In this document: positions 1-8,813 of the stretch, piece by piece
Layout of the letters: the number at the start of each line of letters is the position of its first letter
Numbering within the stretch: position 1 is the first letter of the stretch
Origin: JB111 sp049856175
GTDB lineage: Bacteria; Actinomycetota; Actinomycetes; Actinomycetales; Actinomycetaceae
DNA: 64,000 nucleotides
Direction: 5' to 3'
Assembly: GCF_049856175.1 (NCBI RefSeq)
Contig: NZ_JBNDNA010000010.1
Location: forward strand, 98,163 to 162,162
Program-made: the position numbers and the translations under genes
The notes under the pieces: generated by a model
Seen by the model: only the letters and a program-made list of their open reading frames with translations
Told to the model about the DNA's origin: nothing
Databases searched by the model: none

Positions 1-136
1 GGACGGGCTGGTGCCCGCATCCGGACCGCTGGTCCGGTCGTCCGTGATTCGACGCGGCGGAGCCACGCGCGTCCGTCCGCCGTCCCGCGCCGAGGCCCGC
101 CGCCCCGTCCCGCCACGAACCCCCTTTGGAGCACGC

Positions 137-799
137 ATGGCCGACAAGACCGTCATCACCGCCGCCGTCCGGACCGAGTTCGGCAAGGGCGCGGCCCGCC
201 GCACCCGCCGCGAGGGCCGCATCCCCGTCGTCCTGTACGGCCACGGCACCGAGCCGCAGCACCTCTCGCTGCCGGCGCACGACACGTTCCTCGCGCTGCG
301 CGGCAACGCCAACGCCCTGCTCACCCTCGACATCGAGGGCAGCGAGCAGCTCGCGCTGACCAAGGACGTCCAGGTGGACCCGGTCAAGCGCTCCATCGAG
401 CACGTCGACCTCCTCATCGTCCGCAAGGGCGAGAAGGTCACCGTCGACATCGCCGTGCACACCGAGGGCGAGACCTTCCCCGGCACGATCCACACCGTCG
501 AGAGCCAGACGCTCACCGTCACGGCCGACGCGACCGCCATCCCGGAGAGCGTCGTCGTCGACATCGAGGGTCTCGAGGACGGGCACACCGTCCGCGTGGA
601 GGACCTCCCGGCGATCCCCGGCGCCACGTTCGAGGACGACCCGGAGACCCCGGTCGTCGTCGTCACGGTGCCGCGCGTCGACGAGTCCGACCTCGAGACC
701 CCGGCCGCCGAGGGCGACGAGGAGACCGAGGGCGAGCAGACCGAGGGCGGCTCCGACGAGTCCGCCGAGGGCGAGTCCTCCTCCGACGGCGAGGACTGA
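137..799 (+). CDS. rplY: 50S ribosomal protein L25/Ctc family
   Basis: This is ribosomal protein L25 of the long Ctc (general stress) type, which binds 5S rRNA in the large subunit. The N-terminal L25 fold (about residues 5-92) carries the family motif GRIPVVLYG at 27-35. A second beta-rich Ctc domain follows to about residue 185. The last 30 residues are a Glu/Asp/Ser/Gly tail, a usual actinobacterial extension. The ATG at 137 is chosen because family similarity starts there and TTTGGAG lies just upstream; an in-frame start at 11 would add a 42-residue Arg/Pro stretch with no family likeness. At 220 aa the length is normal for the Ctc form. pth follows, as in many actinobacteria. Confidence 0.95.
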   Translation: MADKTVITAAVRTEFGKGAARRTRREGRIPVVLYGHGTEPQHLSLPAHDTFLALRGNANALLTLDIEGSEQLALTKDVQVDPVKRSIEHVDLLIVRKGEKVTVDIAVHTEGETFPGTIHTVESQTLTVTADATAIPESVVVDIEGLEDGHTVRVEDLPAIPGATFEDDPETPVVVVTVPRVDESDLETPAAEGDEETEGEQTEGGSDESAEGESSSDGED

Positions 800-806
800 C
801 CCCTTT

Positions 807-834
807 CCGCCCCGGCCCACGCGGGCCGGGGCGG
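807..834 (+). terminator. Hairpin after rplY
   Basis: A perfect 12-bp GC stem with a 4-nt ACGC loop begins 7 nt after the rplY stop. There is no T-run, so it may attenuate or process the rplY-pth transcript rather than end it fully. Confidence 0.6.
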
Positions 835-844
835 CCCTATCCGT

Positions 845-864
845 GGGCCGGCGCGCGCCGGCCC
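845..864. repeat. 20-bp perfect palindrome before pth
   Basis: A self-complementary 20-nt GC sequence (GGGCCGGCGC mirrored) sits 22 nt before the pth start and directly follows the rplY hairpin. It could form a second hairpin or a cruciform; no protein site is recognised. Confidence 0.45.
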
Positions 865-886
865 CTGCGCAAGGAGATGAGCGCGC

Positions 887-1489
887 GTGGCTGACAGCGA
901 CCTGTGGCTCGTCGTCGGGCTCGGCAATCCCGGTCCGCGCTACGCGGGCAACCGGCACAACGTGGGCCAGATGATCGTCGAGCTCCTCGCGCGCCGCGCC
1001 GGCGCCGAGCTCACCACCCACAGGTCCCGGGCGAGCGTCGCCGACACGAGGCTGGGTACCGGCCCCGGTGGCGTCCCGGGCCCGCGCGTGATCCTCGCCC
1101 GGCCGGGCACGTACATGAACGTCTCGGGCCCGCCGGTCGCCGCGCTCGCGCAGTTCTACTCGATCGAGCCGGGCCGGATCCTCGTGGCGCACGACGAGCT
1201 CGACCTCGCCCCCGACTCGCTCCGCCTCAAGGTCGGCGGCGGCGAGGGTGGCCACAACGGCCTGCGCTCGATCACCCGGGCGCTGGGCACCAAGGACTAC
1301 GCCCGGCTGCGCGTGGGTATCGGCCGCCCCCCGGGCCGGATGGACGCGGCCGACTACGTGCTGCAGAACTTCTCCGCCGCGGAGCACGGCGAGCTCGGAG
1401 TCACGCTGGAGATCGCCGGCGACACGGTCGCCGACGTCGTCGCCGAGGGTCTGCAGAGGACCCAGATGCGGCTGCACACGGCGGACTGA
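887..1489 (+). CDS. pth: Peptidyl-tRNA hydrolase
   Basis: Pth cleaves the ester bond of peptidyl-tRNA released from stalled ribosomes and recycles tRNA in the cytoplasm. The 200-aa protein has the typical length and order of motifs: GLGNPG at 11-16, RHNVG at 23-27 with catalytic His24, YMNVSGP near 83, AHDELDL near 103 with the catalytic Asp, and GGHNGLRSI near 118. The GTG start at 887 is preceded by a strong AAGGAG at 871-876. Gene order rplY-pth-mfd is widely conserved in Actinobacteria, which supports the call. Confidence 0.96.
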   Translation: MADSDLWLVVGLGNPGPRYAGNRHNVGQMIVELLARRAGAELTTHRSRASVADTRLGTGPGGVPGPRVILARPGTYMNVSGPPVAALAQFYSIEPGRILVAHDELDLAPDSLRLKVGGGEGGHNGLRSITRALGTKDYARLRVGIGRPPGRMDAADYVLQNFSAAEHGELGVTLEIAGDTVADVVAEGLQRTQMRLHTAD

Positions 1490-1553
1490 CGACGCCGCCG
1501 CCCGTCGGCGGTCGCGGGCCCGGACCCCCGGGCGGCTGACGCGGTGCCGGTCG

Positions 1554-1559
1554 TAGACT
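1554..1559 (+). promoter_or_regulatory. Likely -10 element for mfd
   Basis: TAGACT fits the actinobacterial TANNNT -10 consensus. It would start a transcript near 1566, giving mfd a leader of about 30 nt that contains GGAGG at 1586-1590. No convincing -35 is visible. Confidence 0.4.
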
Positions 1560-1594
1560 GCCTCCCGCTCCCCACTTCCTCGACCGGAGGACAC

Positions 1595-4500
1595 GTGTCC
1601 CTCACCGGACTGCTTCCCCTGCTGCGCGAGGACCCGGCGATCGCCGCGCTCGTCGCGGCCGCCTCGGCCCCCGTCCTCGAGCCGCACCGCGCGACCACCG
1701 CACCCGTCGGTATCCGCCCCGCGCTGGCGGCGGAGCTCGCCGCCACCGGTCGCCCGGTCGTGCTCGTCACCGCCACCGGCCGCGACGCCGACGACCTCGC
1801 CGCCGGTGTGCGCGAGTTCCTCCCCGCCGACGACGTCGCGACCTTCCCGGCCTGGGAGACGCTCCCGCACGAGCGGCTCTCACCGCGCTCGGACACCGTG
1901 GCCCGGCGCCTGGCCACGCTGCGCCGACTCGTCCATCCCGGCCCCGAGCCGCGCACCGCCCGGCCCAGCGTGGTCACCGTGCCGGTGCGCGCCCTGCTGC
2001 AGCCCGTCGTGCGCGGGCTCGCCGACCTCGAGCCCGTGCGGGTGCAGGTCGGGGACACGGTCGGCCTGGACGACCTCGTGCGCGCCCTCGAGGCCGCCGC
2101 CTACACGCGCACCGACATGGTCGAGCGGCGCGGGGAGTACGCCGTGCGCGGCGGCATCGTCGACGTCTTCCCCCCGACCGACCCACACCCGCTGCGCCTC
2201 GAGCTCTTCGGCGACGACGTCGAGGAGATCCGCCGCTTCTCGGTGGCGGACCAGCGCAGCCTCGAGGTCGCGGAGGAGGGGCTGTGGGCGCCGCCCTGCC
2301 GCGAGCTGCTGCTCACGCCCGAGGTCCGCGAGCGTGCCCGGTCCCTCGTCGCCACCGTCCCGTCGGCCGCGCCGATGCTCGAGCGCATCGCCGAGGGCGT
2401 CGCCGTCGAGGGCATGGAGGCGCTGAGCCCGGTGCTCGCGGACGGTCTCGAGCCCCTCCTCGACCTCCTGCCGGAGCGGGCGCTGGTCGTCCTCGTCGAC
2501 CCCGAGCGGATCCGTCGCCGGGCCGCCGACCTCGCCGCCACCACCGAGGAGTTCCTCGCCGCGGCCTGGACCTCGGCCGCGTCCGGCGCCGAGGTGCCGC
2601 TCGACCTGCGGGCCGCGGCGTTCGCGGAGCTCGCCGAGGCCCGCGCGCTCGCCCTGACGAGGGGGCAGGGCTGGTGGAGCGTCAGCTCGCTGCCCACCGA
2701 CGACGCGCTCGACGACGAGACCCTCGCCGCGCCGGTGCGCCCCGCCGAGGAGACCACCGGCGGCGCTACGGGCTCCGGCGCGGCGACCGTCGCTGACGCC
2801 ACGGCCGGCCCCGACGACGACACCCGCAGCGTCGCCGCGCGCGAGACCCGGCGCTACCGCGGTGACGTCGCCGGCGCGCTGCAGGACCTCGCCGCGCTCG
2901 TCCACGACGAGTGGCGCATCCTGCTGACCACCCAGGGCGCCGGCCCGGCCCGGCGCCTGCGCGACTCGCTCGCCGAGGCCGACGTCCCCGCGCGTCTGGT
3001 CGGCGACCTGCCCGAGGCCCCCGAGCCGGGGCTCGTGACGATCACCCACCCGGGACTCGACCGTGGTTTCGTCGTCGAGGCCCGGCGGCTCGCCGTCCTC
3101 ACCGAGTCCGACCTCACCGGCCGGCCCGGCAGCTCGACGCGCGAGATGCGCAAGATGCCGGCCCGCCGCCGCACCGCGGTCGACCCGCTGTCGCTGCGTC
3201 CGGGCGACCTCGTCGTGCACTCCCAGCACGGGGTGGGCCGCTTCGTCGAGCTCGTCTCCCGCACCGTCGGCAAGGGCGAGACCGCGACCACGCGCGAGTA
3301 CCTCGTCATCGAGTACGCGCCGTCGAAGCGGGGTCAGCCCGGCGACCGGCTCTTCGCCCCGACCGACTCCCTCGACCAGGTCTCCCGGTACGTCGGGGGA
3401 GAGGCGCCCGCGCTCAACAAGATGGGCGGCTCGGACTGGGCGGCGGCCAAGCGCAAGGCCCGCAAGGCCGTCCGCGAGATCGCCGGCGAGCTCGTGCGCC
3501 TCTACGCCGCGCGGCAGGCGACGGTCGGCCACACCTTCGGTCCGGACACCCCGTGGCAGCGCGAGCTCGAGGACGCCTTCCCGTACACGGAGACCCCCGA
3601 CCAGCTCGGCGCGATCGACGACGTCAAGGCCGACATGGAGAAGGCCATGCCGATGGACCGCCTCATCTCCGGCGACGTCGGCTACGGCAAGACGGAGATC
3701 GCCGTGCGCGCCGCCTTCAAGGCCGTCCAGGACGGCAAGCAGGTGGCGGTCCTCGTCCCCACGACGCTGCTCGTCAACCAGCATCTCGACACGTTCTCCG
3801 AGCGGTACGCGGGCTTCCCGGTGCGGGTCGCGGCCCTGTCGCGGTTCCAGAGCGCGGCCGAGGCCAAGGAGGTCCGCGACGGGCTGCTGGCCGGGTCGAT
3901 CGACGTCGTCATCGGGACCCACACCCTGCTCACCGGCCAGGTGCGGTTCAAGGAGCTCGGACTGGTGGTCATCGACGAGGAGCAGCGCTTCGGCGTCGAG
4001 CACAAGGAGACGCTCACCCAGCTGCGGACGAACGTCGACGTGCTGGCGATGTCCGCCACGCCGATCCCGCGCACCCTCGAGATGGCGGTCACCGGCATCC
4101 GGGAGATGTCGACCCTCGCCACCCCGCCCGAGGAGCGGCACCCGATCCTCACCTACGTCGGGCCGCAGGAGGACAAGCAGGTCGGCGCCGCGATCCGCCG
4201 CGAGCTCCTGCGCGAGGGCCAGGTGTTCTACGTCCACAACAAGGTCCGCTCGATCAACGCGACCGCGCAGCACCTCGCCGAGCTCGTCCCGGAGGCGCGG
4301 ATCGGGGTCGCGCACGGCCAGATGAACGAGCACCAGCTCGAGGCCGTCATCCAGGACTTCTGGGAGCGGTCCATCGACGTCCTGGTCTGCACGACGATCA
4401 TCGAGACCGGCCTGGACATCGCCAACGCGAACACCCTGATCGTCGAGCGCGCCGACACGTTCGGCCTCTCCCAGCTCCACCAGCTGCGCGGCCGCGTGGG

Positions 4501-5254
4501 TCGCGGGCGGGAGCGCGCCTACGGGTACTTCCTCTACGACCCGGACAAGCCGCTGACCGAGACCGCCCACGACCGCCTCGCCACCATCGCCTCGCACACC
4601 GAGCTGGGCGCCGGCATCCAGGTGGCGATGAAGGACCTGGAGATCCGCGGGGCCGGGAACCTGCTCGGCTCCGACCAGTCCGGGCACATCGAGGGCGTCG
4701 GCTTCGACATGTACGTCCGGATGATCTCGGAGGCCGTGGCCGCCTGGCGCGACGGGAAGGTCGAGCCCGAGCGGGTCGACGTCCGCGTCGAGCTGCCCGT
4801 CGACGCCCACGTGCCCACGGACTACGTCGACACCGAGCGCCTGCGACTCGAGGTCTACGCGAAGATCGCCGCCGCCGACGACGACGAGACCCTGGACTCG
4901 GTCCGCGCCGAGCTCGTCGACCGGTACGGGCCCGTGCCGCCGAGCGTCGAGCGGCTGTTCGCCGTCGCACGGCTCCGCGCGCACGCCCGCGCGGCCGGCG
5001 TGCAGGAGATCACCGCCCAGGGGAAGAACGTGCGGTTCTTCCCGGTCGAGCTCGCCGAGTCGCAGTCCCTGCGGCTCACCCGCGTCCATCGCGGGACCGT
5101 CCTCAAGCCTGCCGTGCGCACCGCGCTCGTGCCGTGGCCGCTCACGCAGCCCGTGGGTGGTCGGCCGCTCAGCGACGTCGACCTCCTCGAGTGGGTCGAG
5201 CAGGTCGTCGCGCTCATCGGCACGCCGGTCCAGGCCGCCGCCGCAGGAGCATGA
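1595..5254 (+). CDS. mfd: Transcription-repair coupling factor Mfd
   Basis: Mfd removes RNA polymerase stalled at DNA lesions and recruits UvrA for nucleotide excision repair. The order is UvrB-like N-terminal region (about 1-380), a low-complexity Gly/Thr/Ala linker near 382-412, a CarD-like polymerase-interaction domain near 530-610 (VVHSQHGVGRF), then the translocase with Walker A GDVGYGKTE near 692, Walker B DEEQ near 792, and the QLRGRVGR helicase motif, ending in the TRCF domain. The GTG at 1595 is chosen because GGAGG lies 4 nt upstream and family similarity begins there. An in-frame GTG at 1544 has no Shine-Dalgarno. At 1219 aa the protein is full length. Its TGA overlaps the next ATG. 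Confidence 0.97.
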   Translation: MSLTGLLPLLREDPAIAALVAAASAPVLEPHRATTAPVGIRPALAAELAATGRPVVLVTATGRDADDLAAGVREFLPADDVATFPAWETLPHERLSPRSDTVARRLATLRRLVHPGPEPRTARPSVVTVPVRALLQPVVRGLADLEPVRVQVGDTVGLDDLVRALEAAAYTRTDMVERRGEYAVRGGIVDVFPPTDPHPLRLELFGDDVEEIRRFSVADQRSLEVAEEGLWAPPCRELLLTPEVRERARSLVATVPSAAPMLERIAEGVAVEGMEALSPVLADGLEPLLDLLPERALVVLVDPERIRRRAADLAATTEEFLAAAWTSAASGAEVPLDLRAAAFAELAEARALALTRGQGWWSVSSLPTDDALDDETLAAPVRPAEETTGGATGSGAATVADATAGPDDDTRSVAARETRRYRGDVAGALQDLAALVHDEWRILLTTQGAGPARRLRDSLAEADVPARLVGDLPEAPEPGLVTITHPGLDRGFVVEARRLAVLTESDLTGRPGSSTREMRKMPARRRTAVDPLSLRPGDLVVHSQHGVGRFVELVSRTVGKGETATTREYLVIEYAPSKRGQPGDRLFAPTDSLDQVSRYVGGEAPALNKMGGSDWAAAKRKARKAVREIAGELVRLYAARQATVGHTFGPDTPWQRELEDAFPYTETPDQLGAIDDVKADMEKAMPMDRLISGDVGYGKTEIAVRAAFKAVQDGKQVAVLVPTTLLVNQHLDTFSERYAGFPVRVAALSRFQSAAEAKEVRDGLLAGSIDVVIGTHTLLTGQVRFKELGLVVIDEEQRFGVEHKETLTQLRTNVDVLAMSATPIPRTLEMAVTGIREMSTLATPPEERHPILTYVGPQEDKQVGAAIRRELLREGQVFYVHNKVRSINATAQHLAELVPEARIGVAHGQMNEHQLEAVIQDFWERSIDVLVCTTIIETGLDIANANTLIVERADTFGLSQLHQLRGRVGRGRERAYGYFLYDPDKPLTETAHDRLATIASHTELGAGIQVAMKDLEIRGAGNLLGSDQSGHIEGVGFDMYVRMISEAVAAWRDGKVEPERVDVRVELPVDAHVPTDYVDTERLRLEVYAKIAAADDDETLDSVRAELVDRYGPVPPSVERLFAVARLRAHARAAGVQEITAQGKNVRFFPVELAESQSLRLTRVHRGTVLKPAVRTALVPWPLTQPVGGRPLSDVDLLEWVEQVVALIGTPVQAAAAGA

Positions 5255-5748
5255 CCGCCGGACGGTGCGATGCTGGGTCCGTGCGGACCTCCCGTGAGTG
5301 CGCCGGTCGCCCGGCTCTCGTCCCGCCCCTGGGCGCCGCCCTGCTGACCGCCGTCCTGCTGGTCGCCGCACCGGCGGGCGACGACGCGGCCGGTGCGGCG
5401 CACGCCGCCGGGGCGGGTCCGGTCGCCGCCTCCCCTGCCGCCACCGCGACGAGCGAGCCCGACGGGTCCGGATCGACGAGCGAGCCCGACGAAGCAGCCT
5501 CCGACGACGCCGGTTCCGGCGGGTCGGCGCCGGCCGAGGCGGGCAGCGGCGGGCTGCTCGACGGCTCCGCCGCGTCGGACGGCTCGTCGAAGCCGCCCTT
5601 CGAGGTCGTCAGCGCCGCCGAGCTGCCGCTGGGCCTGCAACCCTGGCTCGTCCGCGTCGCCACGGTGACCACGCTCGCGCTGGCGGGCATCGGCGTCGTG
5701 CTGGCCGCGACGTCGGGGCCGCGCCGACCGCGTCGCCGACGCGGATAG
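5251..5748 (+). CDS. Small Ala/Ser-rich membrane protein
   Basis: No family is recognised in this 165-aa protein. An N-terminal hydrophobic segment (about residues 23-41) could be a signal or transmembrane helix. A long low-complexity Ala/Gly/Ser/Glu stretch follows, then a second hydrophobic helix near 136-158 and a basic Arg-rich tail (RRPRRRRG). That layout, helix plus basic tail at the end, resembles a surface-anchored or tail-anchored membrane protein. The start ATG overlaps the mfd stop as ATGA, so it is probably co-translated with mfd; an in-frame GTG at 5281 is an alternative start. The function is unknown. Confidence 0.65.
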   Translation: MTAGRCDAGSVRTSRECAGRPALVPPLGAALLTAVLLVAAPAGDDAAGAAHAAGAGPVAASPAATATSEPDGSGSTSEPDEAASDDAGSGGSAPAEAGSGGLLDGSAASDGSSKPPFEVVSAAELPLGLQPWLVRVATVTTLALAGIGVVLAATSGPRRPRRRRG

Positions 5749-5751
5749 CAT
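5746..5751 (+). promoter_or_regulatory. Possible -10 for the SurA-like lipoprotein gene
   Basis: TAGCAT matches TANNNT and lies about 50 nt before the GTG at 5800, at the very end of the upstream gene. No clear -35 is seen. Confidence 0.35.
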
Positions 5752-5799
5752 GGGGGTCGCCCACGGCCGTGCCGGGGGCGTGGACGATCAGGAGGAACT

Positions 5800-6336
5800 G
5801 TGGCTCGCACCATCCGACCGGCGGTCCTGCCGGCTCTCGCGCTCGGCGCTCTGCTCGCCGGCTGCTCGGCCAATCCCGGTACCGCGGCCGTCATCGACGG
5901 CGAGGAGCTGTCGGAGCGGGAGGCCCAGTCCGTCGCGGGCGAGCTCTCGGGAGTGTTCGGGCAGCCCCTGACCACCGTCGACGCGGTCCTCAACTACGCC
6001 TACTCCGAGACGTTCGTCCGGGTCGCGGCCGAGAACGGCCTCACGGTCTCCGACGCCGACGTCCAGGACCAGCTCGCGACGCTGACCGAGCAGAGCGGCT
6101 ACACGCCCGACGGCGAGTACCTGCCCCAGACGCTGGACATCGTCGAGTCCCTCATGGTGGGCGGGCAGCTGCAGAACGACCCCGAGCTGTCCGCGCAGCT
6201 CTCCGAGCAGCTGGGCGAGGTCGACATCGAGCTCAACCCTCGGTACGGCACCATCGAGACCGGGCAGTACGCGGCGCCCGCGCACCCGTGGCTGCAGGCC
6301 GCGCCGTCGGACGCGGAGATGCCGGTCGCGCCGTGA
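5800..6336 (+). CDS. Lipoprotein with SurA-like N-terminal region
   Basis: The protein starts with a lipoprotein signal ending in the lipobox LLAGC (Cys22), so it should be lipid-anchored on the outer face of the membrane. The rest (about 155 aa, helical, with AAVIDGEELSEREAQ near 28) resembles the N-terminal chaperone part of SurA/PrsA proteins often found between mfd and eno in Micrococcales. At 178 aa it lacks the parvulin catalytic domain, so a role as a folding chaperone rather than a prolyl isomerase is inferred. AGGAGG at 5790-5795 precisely supports the GTG start. Confidence 0.7.
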   Translation: MARTIRPAVLPALALGALLAGCSANPGTAAVIDGEELSEREAQSVAGELSGVFGQPLTTVDAVLNYAYSETFVRVAAENGLTVSDADVQDQLATLTEQSGYTPDGEYLPQTLDIVESLMVGGQLQNDPELSAQLSEQLGEVDIELNPRYGTIETGQYAAPAHPWLQAAPSDAEMPVAP

Positions 6337-6350
6337 CCGGTCGGGGAGAG

Positions 6351-6391
6351 CGGCCCTGATCCCGCTGCAGGGCCGGACCTGATCTCGCTGC
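6351..6391. repeat. Degenerate 18-bp direct repeat in the lipoprotein-eno gap
   Basis: Two 18-bp copies at 6351-6368 and 6374-6391 match at 16 positions (core CCTGATC.CGCTGC). They lie in the 217-bp gap where no gene is visible. Similar short degenerate repeats follow eno and ppx. Confidence 0.4.
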
Positions 6392-6504
6392 CCGACGGCT
6401 GCCGGCCCGGCCGGTGCGCGGCGCGCATCGGTGACGTTCGTCGCCGGACCCGTGCACCCTCTCCCGCCGGGACGGACGGCCCTGTCCGCGGCGCGCCCGG
6501 GTAC

Positions 6505-6510
6505 TAGCGT
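6505..6510 (+). promoter_or_regulatory. Likely -10 for eno
   Basis: TAGCGT (overlapping TACTAG at 6502) fits TANNNT. CTGTCC at about 6482-6487 is placed as a weak -35. The resulting leader of about 38 nt carries AAGGAG at 6543-6548. Confidence 0.45.
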
Positions 6511-6553
6511 GGAGCCCGACATCATCCGGGCATCCCCGACACAAGGAGAACCT

Positions 6554-7834
6554 GTGGCCACCATCCTCGAAGTAGCGGCACGCGAGATCCTCGACTCCCG
6601 GGGCAACCCGACGGTCGAGGTCGAGATCGGGCTGGACGACGGAATCGTCGCCCGCGCCGCCGTCCCCTCCGGCGCGTCGACCGGCGCGTTCGAGGCCGTC
6701 GAGCTTCGTGACGCCGGCGACAAGCGCTACGGCGGCAAGGGCGTGCAGCAGGCGCGCGACAACGTGCTGGAGATCCTCGCCCCCGAGATCCTCGGCCTCG
6801 AGGCCTCCGAGCAGCGCCTCATCGACCAGACCCTCCTCGACCTCGATGGCTCGGCCAACAAGGGCAAGGTCGGCGCCAACGCGATCCTCGGCGTCTCCCT
6901 CGCCGTCGCCAAGGCCGCGGCCGAGTCCGCGGGCCTGCCGCTCTACCGCTACATCGGCGGCCCGAACGCGCACCTGCTGCCGGTCCCGATGATGAACATC
7001 CTCAACGGTGGTTCCCACGCCGACTCCAACGTGGACATCCAGGAGTTCATGATCGCGCCGATCGGCGCGGGCACGTTCGCTGACGCCCTGCGCCAGGGTG
7101 CGGAGGTCTACCACGCGCTGAAGTCCGTGCTCAAGCAGCGCGGGCTGGCCACCGGCCTGGGCGACGAGGGTGGCTTCGCGCCGAACCTCGGCTCCAACCG
7201 CGAGGCGCTCGACCTCATCCTCGAGGCCGTCTCCACGACCGGCCTCTCGGCCGGCACGGACATCGCCCTCGCGCTCGACGTCGCCTCCACGGAGTTCTTC
7301 TCCGACGGCGCCTACCAGTTCGAGGGGAAGTCGACCTCGAGCGACGAGATGGTGGCCTACTACCAGCAGCTCGTGGCGGACTACCCGCTCGTGTCCATCG
7401 AGGACCCGCTGAGCGAGGACGAGTGGGGCGCGTGGAGCAGCCTCGTGGCTGCGGTCGGGGACAAGGTGCAGATCGTCGGCGACGACCTGTTCGTCACCAA
7501 CCCCGAGCGCCTGGCCCGCGGCATCGCCGAGAAGGCGGCCAACTCGCTGCTCGTCAAGGTCAACCAGATCGGCTCGCTCACCGAGACGCTCGACGCCGTC
7601 GCGCTCGCGCAGCGCAGCGGCTTCACGGCGATGGTGTCGCACCGCTCGGGCGAGACCGAGGACGTGACGATCGCCGACCTGTCGGTGGCCGTGAACTCCG
7701 GTCAGATCAAGACCGGGGCGCCGGCGCGCGGCGAGCGCGTGGCGAAGTACAACCAGCTGCTCCGCATCGAGGAGGAGCTGGACGAGGCGGCGGAGTACGC
7801 CGGCCGCGGCGCCTTCCCCCGCCACCAGGCCTGA
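6554..7834 (+). CDS. eno: Enolase
   Basis: Enolase converts 2-phosphoglycerate to phosphoenolpyruvate in glycolysis, using Mg2+. The 426-aa protein is full length. It opens with the family hallmark EILDSRGNPTVEVE and has SGASTGAFEA, the catalytic/metal region GDEGGFAPN, SIEDPLSEDEW, GDDLFVTNP, VKVNQIGSLTET with the catalytic Lys, and the signature SHRSGETED. The GTG at 6554 is preceded by AAGGAG at an ideal distance and directly begins the conserved N-terminus; upstream in-frame starts give no family sequence. It appears to be transcribed alone and is followed by a strong hairpin. Confidence 0.98.
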   Translation: MATILEVAAREILDSRGNPTVEVEIGLDDGIVARAAVPSGASTGAFEAVELRDAGDKRYGGKGVQQARDNVLEILAPEILGLEASEQRLIDQTLLDLDGSANKGKVGANAILGVSLAVAKAAAESAGLPLYRYIGGPNAHLLPVPMMNILNGGSHADSNVDIQEFMIAPIGAGTFADALRQGAEVYHALKSVLKQRGLATGLGDEGGFAPNLGSNREALDLILEAVSTTGLSAGTDIALALDVASTEFFSDGAYQFEGKSTSSDEMVAYYQQLVADYPLVSIEDPLSEDEWGAWSSLVAAVGDKVQIVGDDLFVTNPERLARGIAEKAANSLLVKVNQIGSLTETLDAVALAQRSGFTAMVSHRSGETEDVTIADLSVAVNSGQIKTGAPARGERVAKYNQLLRIEEELDEAAEYAGRGAFPRHQA

Positions 7835-7849
7835 CCGGACCGTCTCCTC

Positions 7850-7889
7850 GCCGAGAGTGCGGTCGGGCCGCCCCGACCGCACTCTCGGC
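7850..7889 (+). terminator. eno terminator hairpin
   Basis: A perfect 18-bp stem (7850-7867 with 7872-7889) and a 4-nt loop begin 15 nt after the eno stop. The lack of a T-run is common in high-GC actinobacteria. Confidence 0.75.
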
Positions 7890-7938
7890 AGGTCTCGCCG
7901 GCATCGTCGGCGCGTCCTGACCGCACTGTCGGCAGGTC
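7875..7938. repeat. 20-bp direct repeat after eno
   Basis: Copies at 7875-7894 and 7919-7938 share 19 of 20 bases (GACCGCACT.TCGGC core). The first copy overlaps the 3' arm of the eno hairpin, so the terminator arm appears duplicated downstream. The rest of 7835-8035 holds no gene. Confidence 0.5.
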
Positions 7939-8035
7939 CTTGCAGCACCGTCGAGGGTGCCGACGGCAGGCCGGGTCCGTCCGGTAGCGGGCGACTCGCG
8001 ACCCGGCGGTCCACCACCTTGCGGGACGCGTGGGG

Positions 8036-8041
8036 GACGAT
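8036..8041 (+). promoter_or_regulatory. Putative -10 for a leaderless ftsB-like transcript
   Basis: GACGAT is followed by exactly 6 nt and then the GTG at 8048, the geometry expected when transcription starts on the start codon. The same ACGAT-N6-start arrangement recurs at five other genes in the window. Confidence 0.4.
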
Positions 8042-8047
8042 GACGCG

Positions 8048-8812
8048 GTGAGTCGTCCGCCCGCAGCACCGCGCAAGCCCGGAGCGCCCCGATCGTCGTC
8101 GGCGCGCGGCGCCCGCTCGCGCCCCGGAACGCGCACCGCGTCCGGCACCACGCACGCCGGTCGCCCGGCGACGGGGCGCGGCCGCACCACCACCAACGGG
8201 TCCGCAGCGGGCGGCTCGCGCGGTACCTCGCGACCTGCTGCCGGCGGGGCCGGCGGAGGGCCGCGCGGCAACCGCCGCCTCGCGATCGCCACCGCCGACG
8301 GCGAACGTCCGATCCTCTCCCTGCGCGCCCTCGCCCTCGTGCTCGTGCTGCTGGTCGCCTTCGCCATCGTCGCGCCGACCGCCCGCCACGCCCTCGTGCA
8401 GGCCGAGCAGCTGCGCAGCGCGGAGGACGCGCTCGCGCGCGCCGAGGACGAGGAGCAGCGCCTCACGGACGAGCTCGCCCTGTGGGACGACCCCGCCTAC
8501 GTCCAGTCGCAGGCACGCGCGCGCCTCGGGTACACGATGCCGGGGCAGACGCCGTTCGTCGTCGTCGACCCCGAGTCGGTGACCGGCGGACGATCGCAGG
8601 AGGAGGTCGAGGAGGCTGCGCGCGAGGACGCCATCGCCGCGTCGCGCCCCTGGTACCTCAACCTCCAGGAGTCCGTCGAGGAGGCCGGCGCGATCCCTGG
8701 CGAGACGCCGGGCGAGGAGGCCGAGCGCGAGGGTGATCTCCCCGAGCCCGACCTGCCGCCGGAGTCGCCGAGCCAGCAGGAGCTGCCGTCCTCGGACCCG
8801 CTGGCGGACTGA
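8048..8812 (+). CDS. FtsB/DivIC-family septum formation protein
   Basis: This is a bitopic divisome protein of the FtsB/DivIC family that joins FtsL and FtsQ at the division site. A basic, Arg/Pro/Ala-rich cytoplasmic tail (about 1-90) is followed by one transmembrane helix near 93-112. A coiled coil at about 113-145 contains repeated EDALARAEDEEQ-type heptads, and the family motif ARxRLGYTMPGQTPFVV follows. The C-terminal 90 residues are acidic and Pro-rich. The GTG at 8048 is preferred because of the -10 spacing; GTG at 8030 adds 6 residues. The location after eno and one base before DUF501 is conserved in Actinobacteria. Confidence 0.85.
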   Translation: MSRPPAAPRKPGAPRSSSARGARSRPGTRTASGTTHAGRPATGRGRTTTNGSAAGGSRGTSRPAAGGAGGGPRGNRRLAIATADGERPILSLRALALVLVLLVAFAIVAPTARHALVQAEQLRSAEDALARAEDEEQRLTDELALWDDPAYVQSQARARLGYTMPGQTPFVVVDPESVTGGRSQEEVEEAAREDAIAASRPWYLNLQESVEEAGAIPGETPGEEAEREGDLPEPDLPPESPSQQELPSSDPLAD

Positions 8813-8813
8813 C

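Noticed and set aside
1880..5371. A very long open frame (about 1160 codons) on the minus strand opposite mfd
   Set aside because: Arg/Gly/Asp/Val-biased shadow of a high-GC gene; no family likeness, and mfd on the plus strand is unmistakable.
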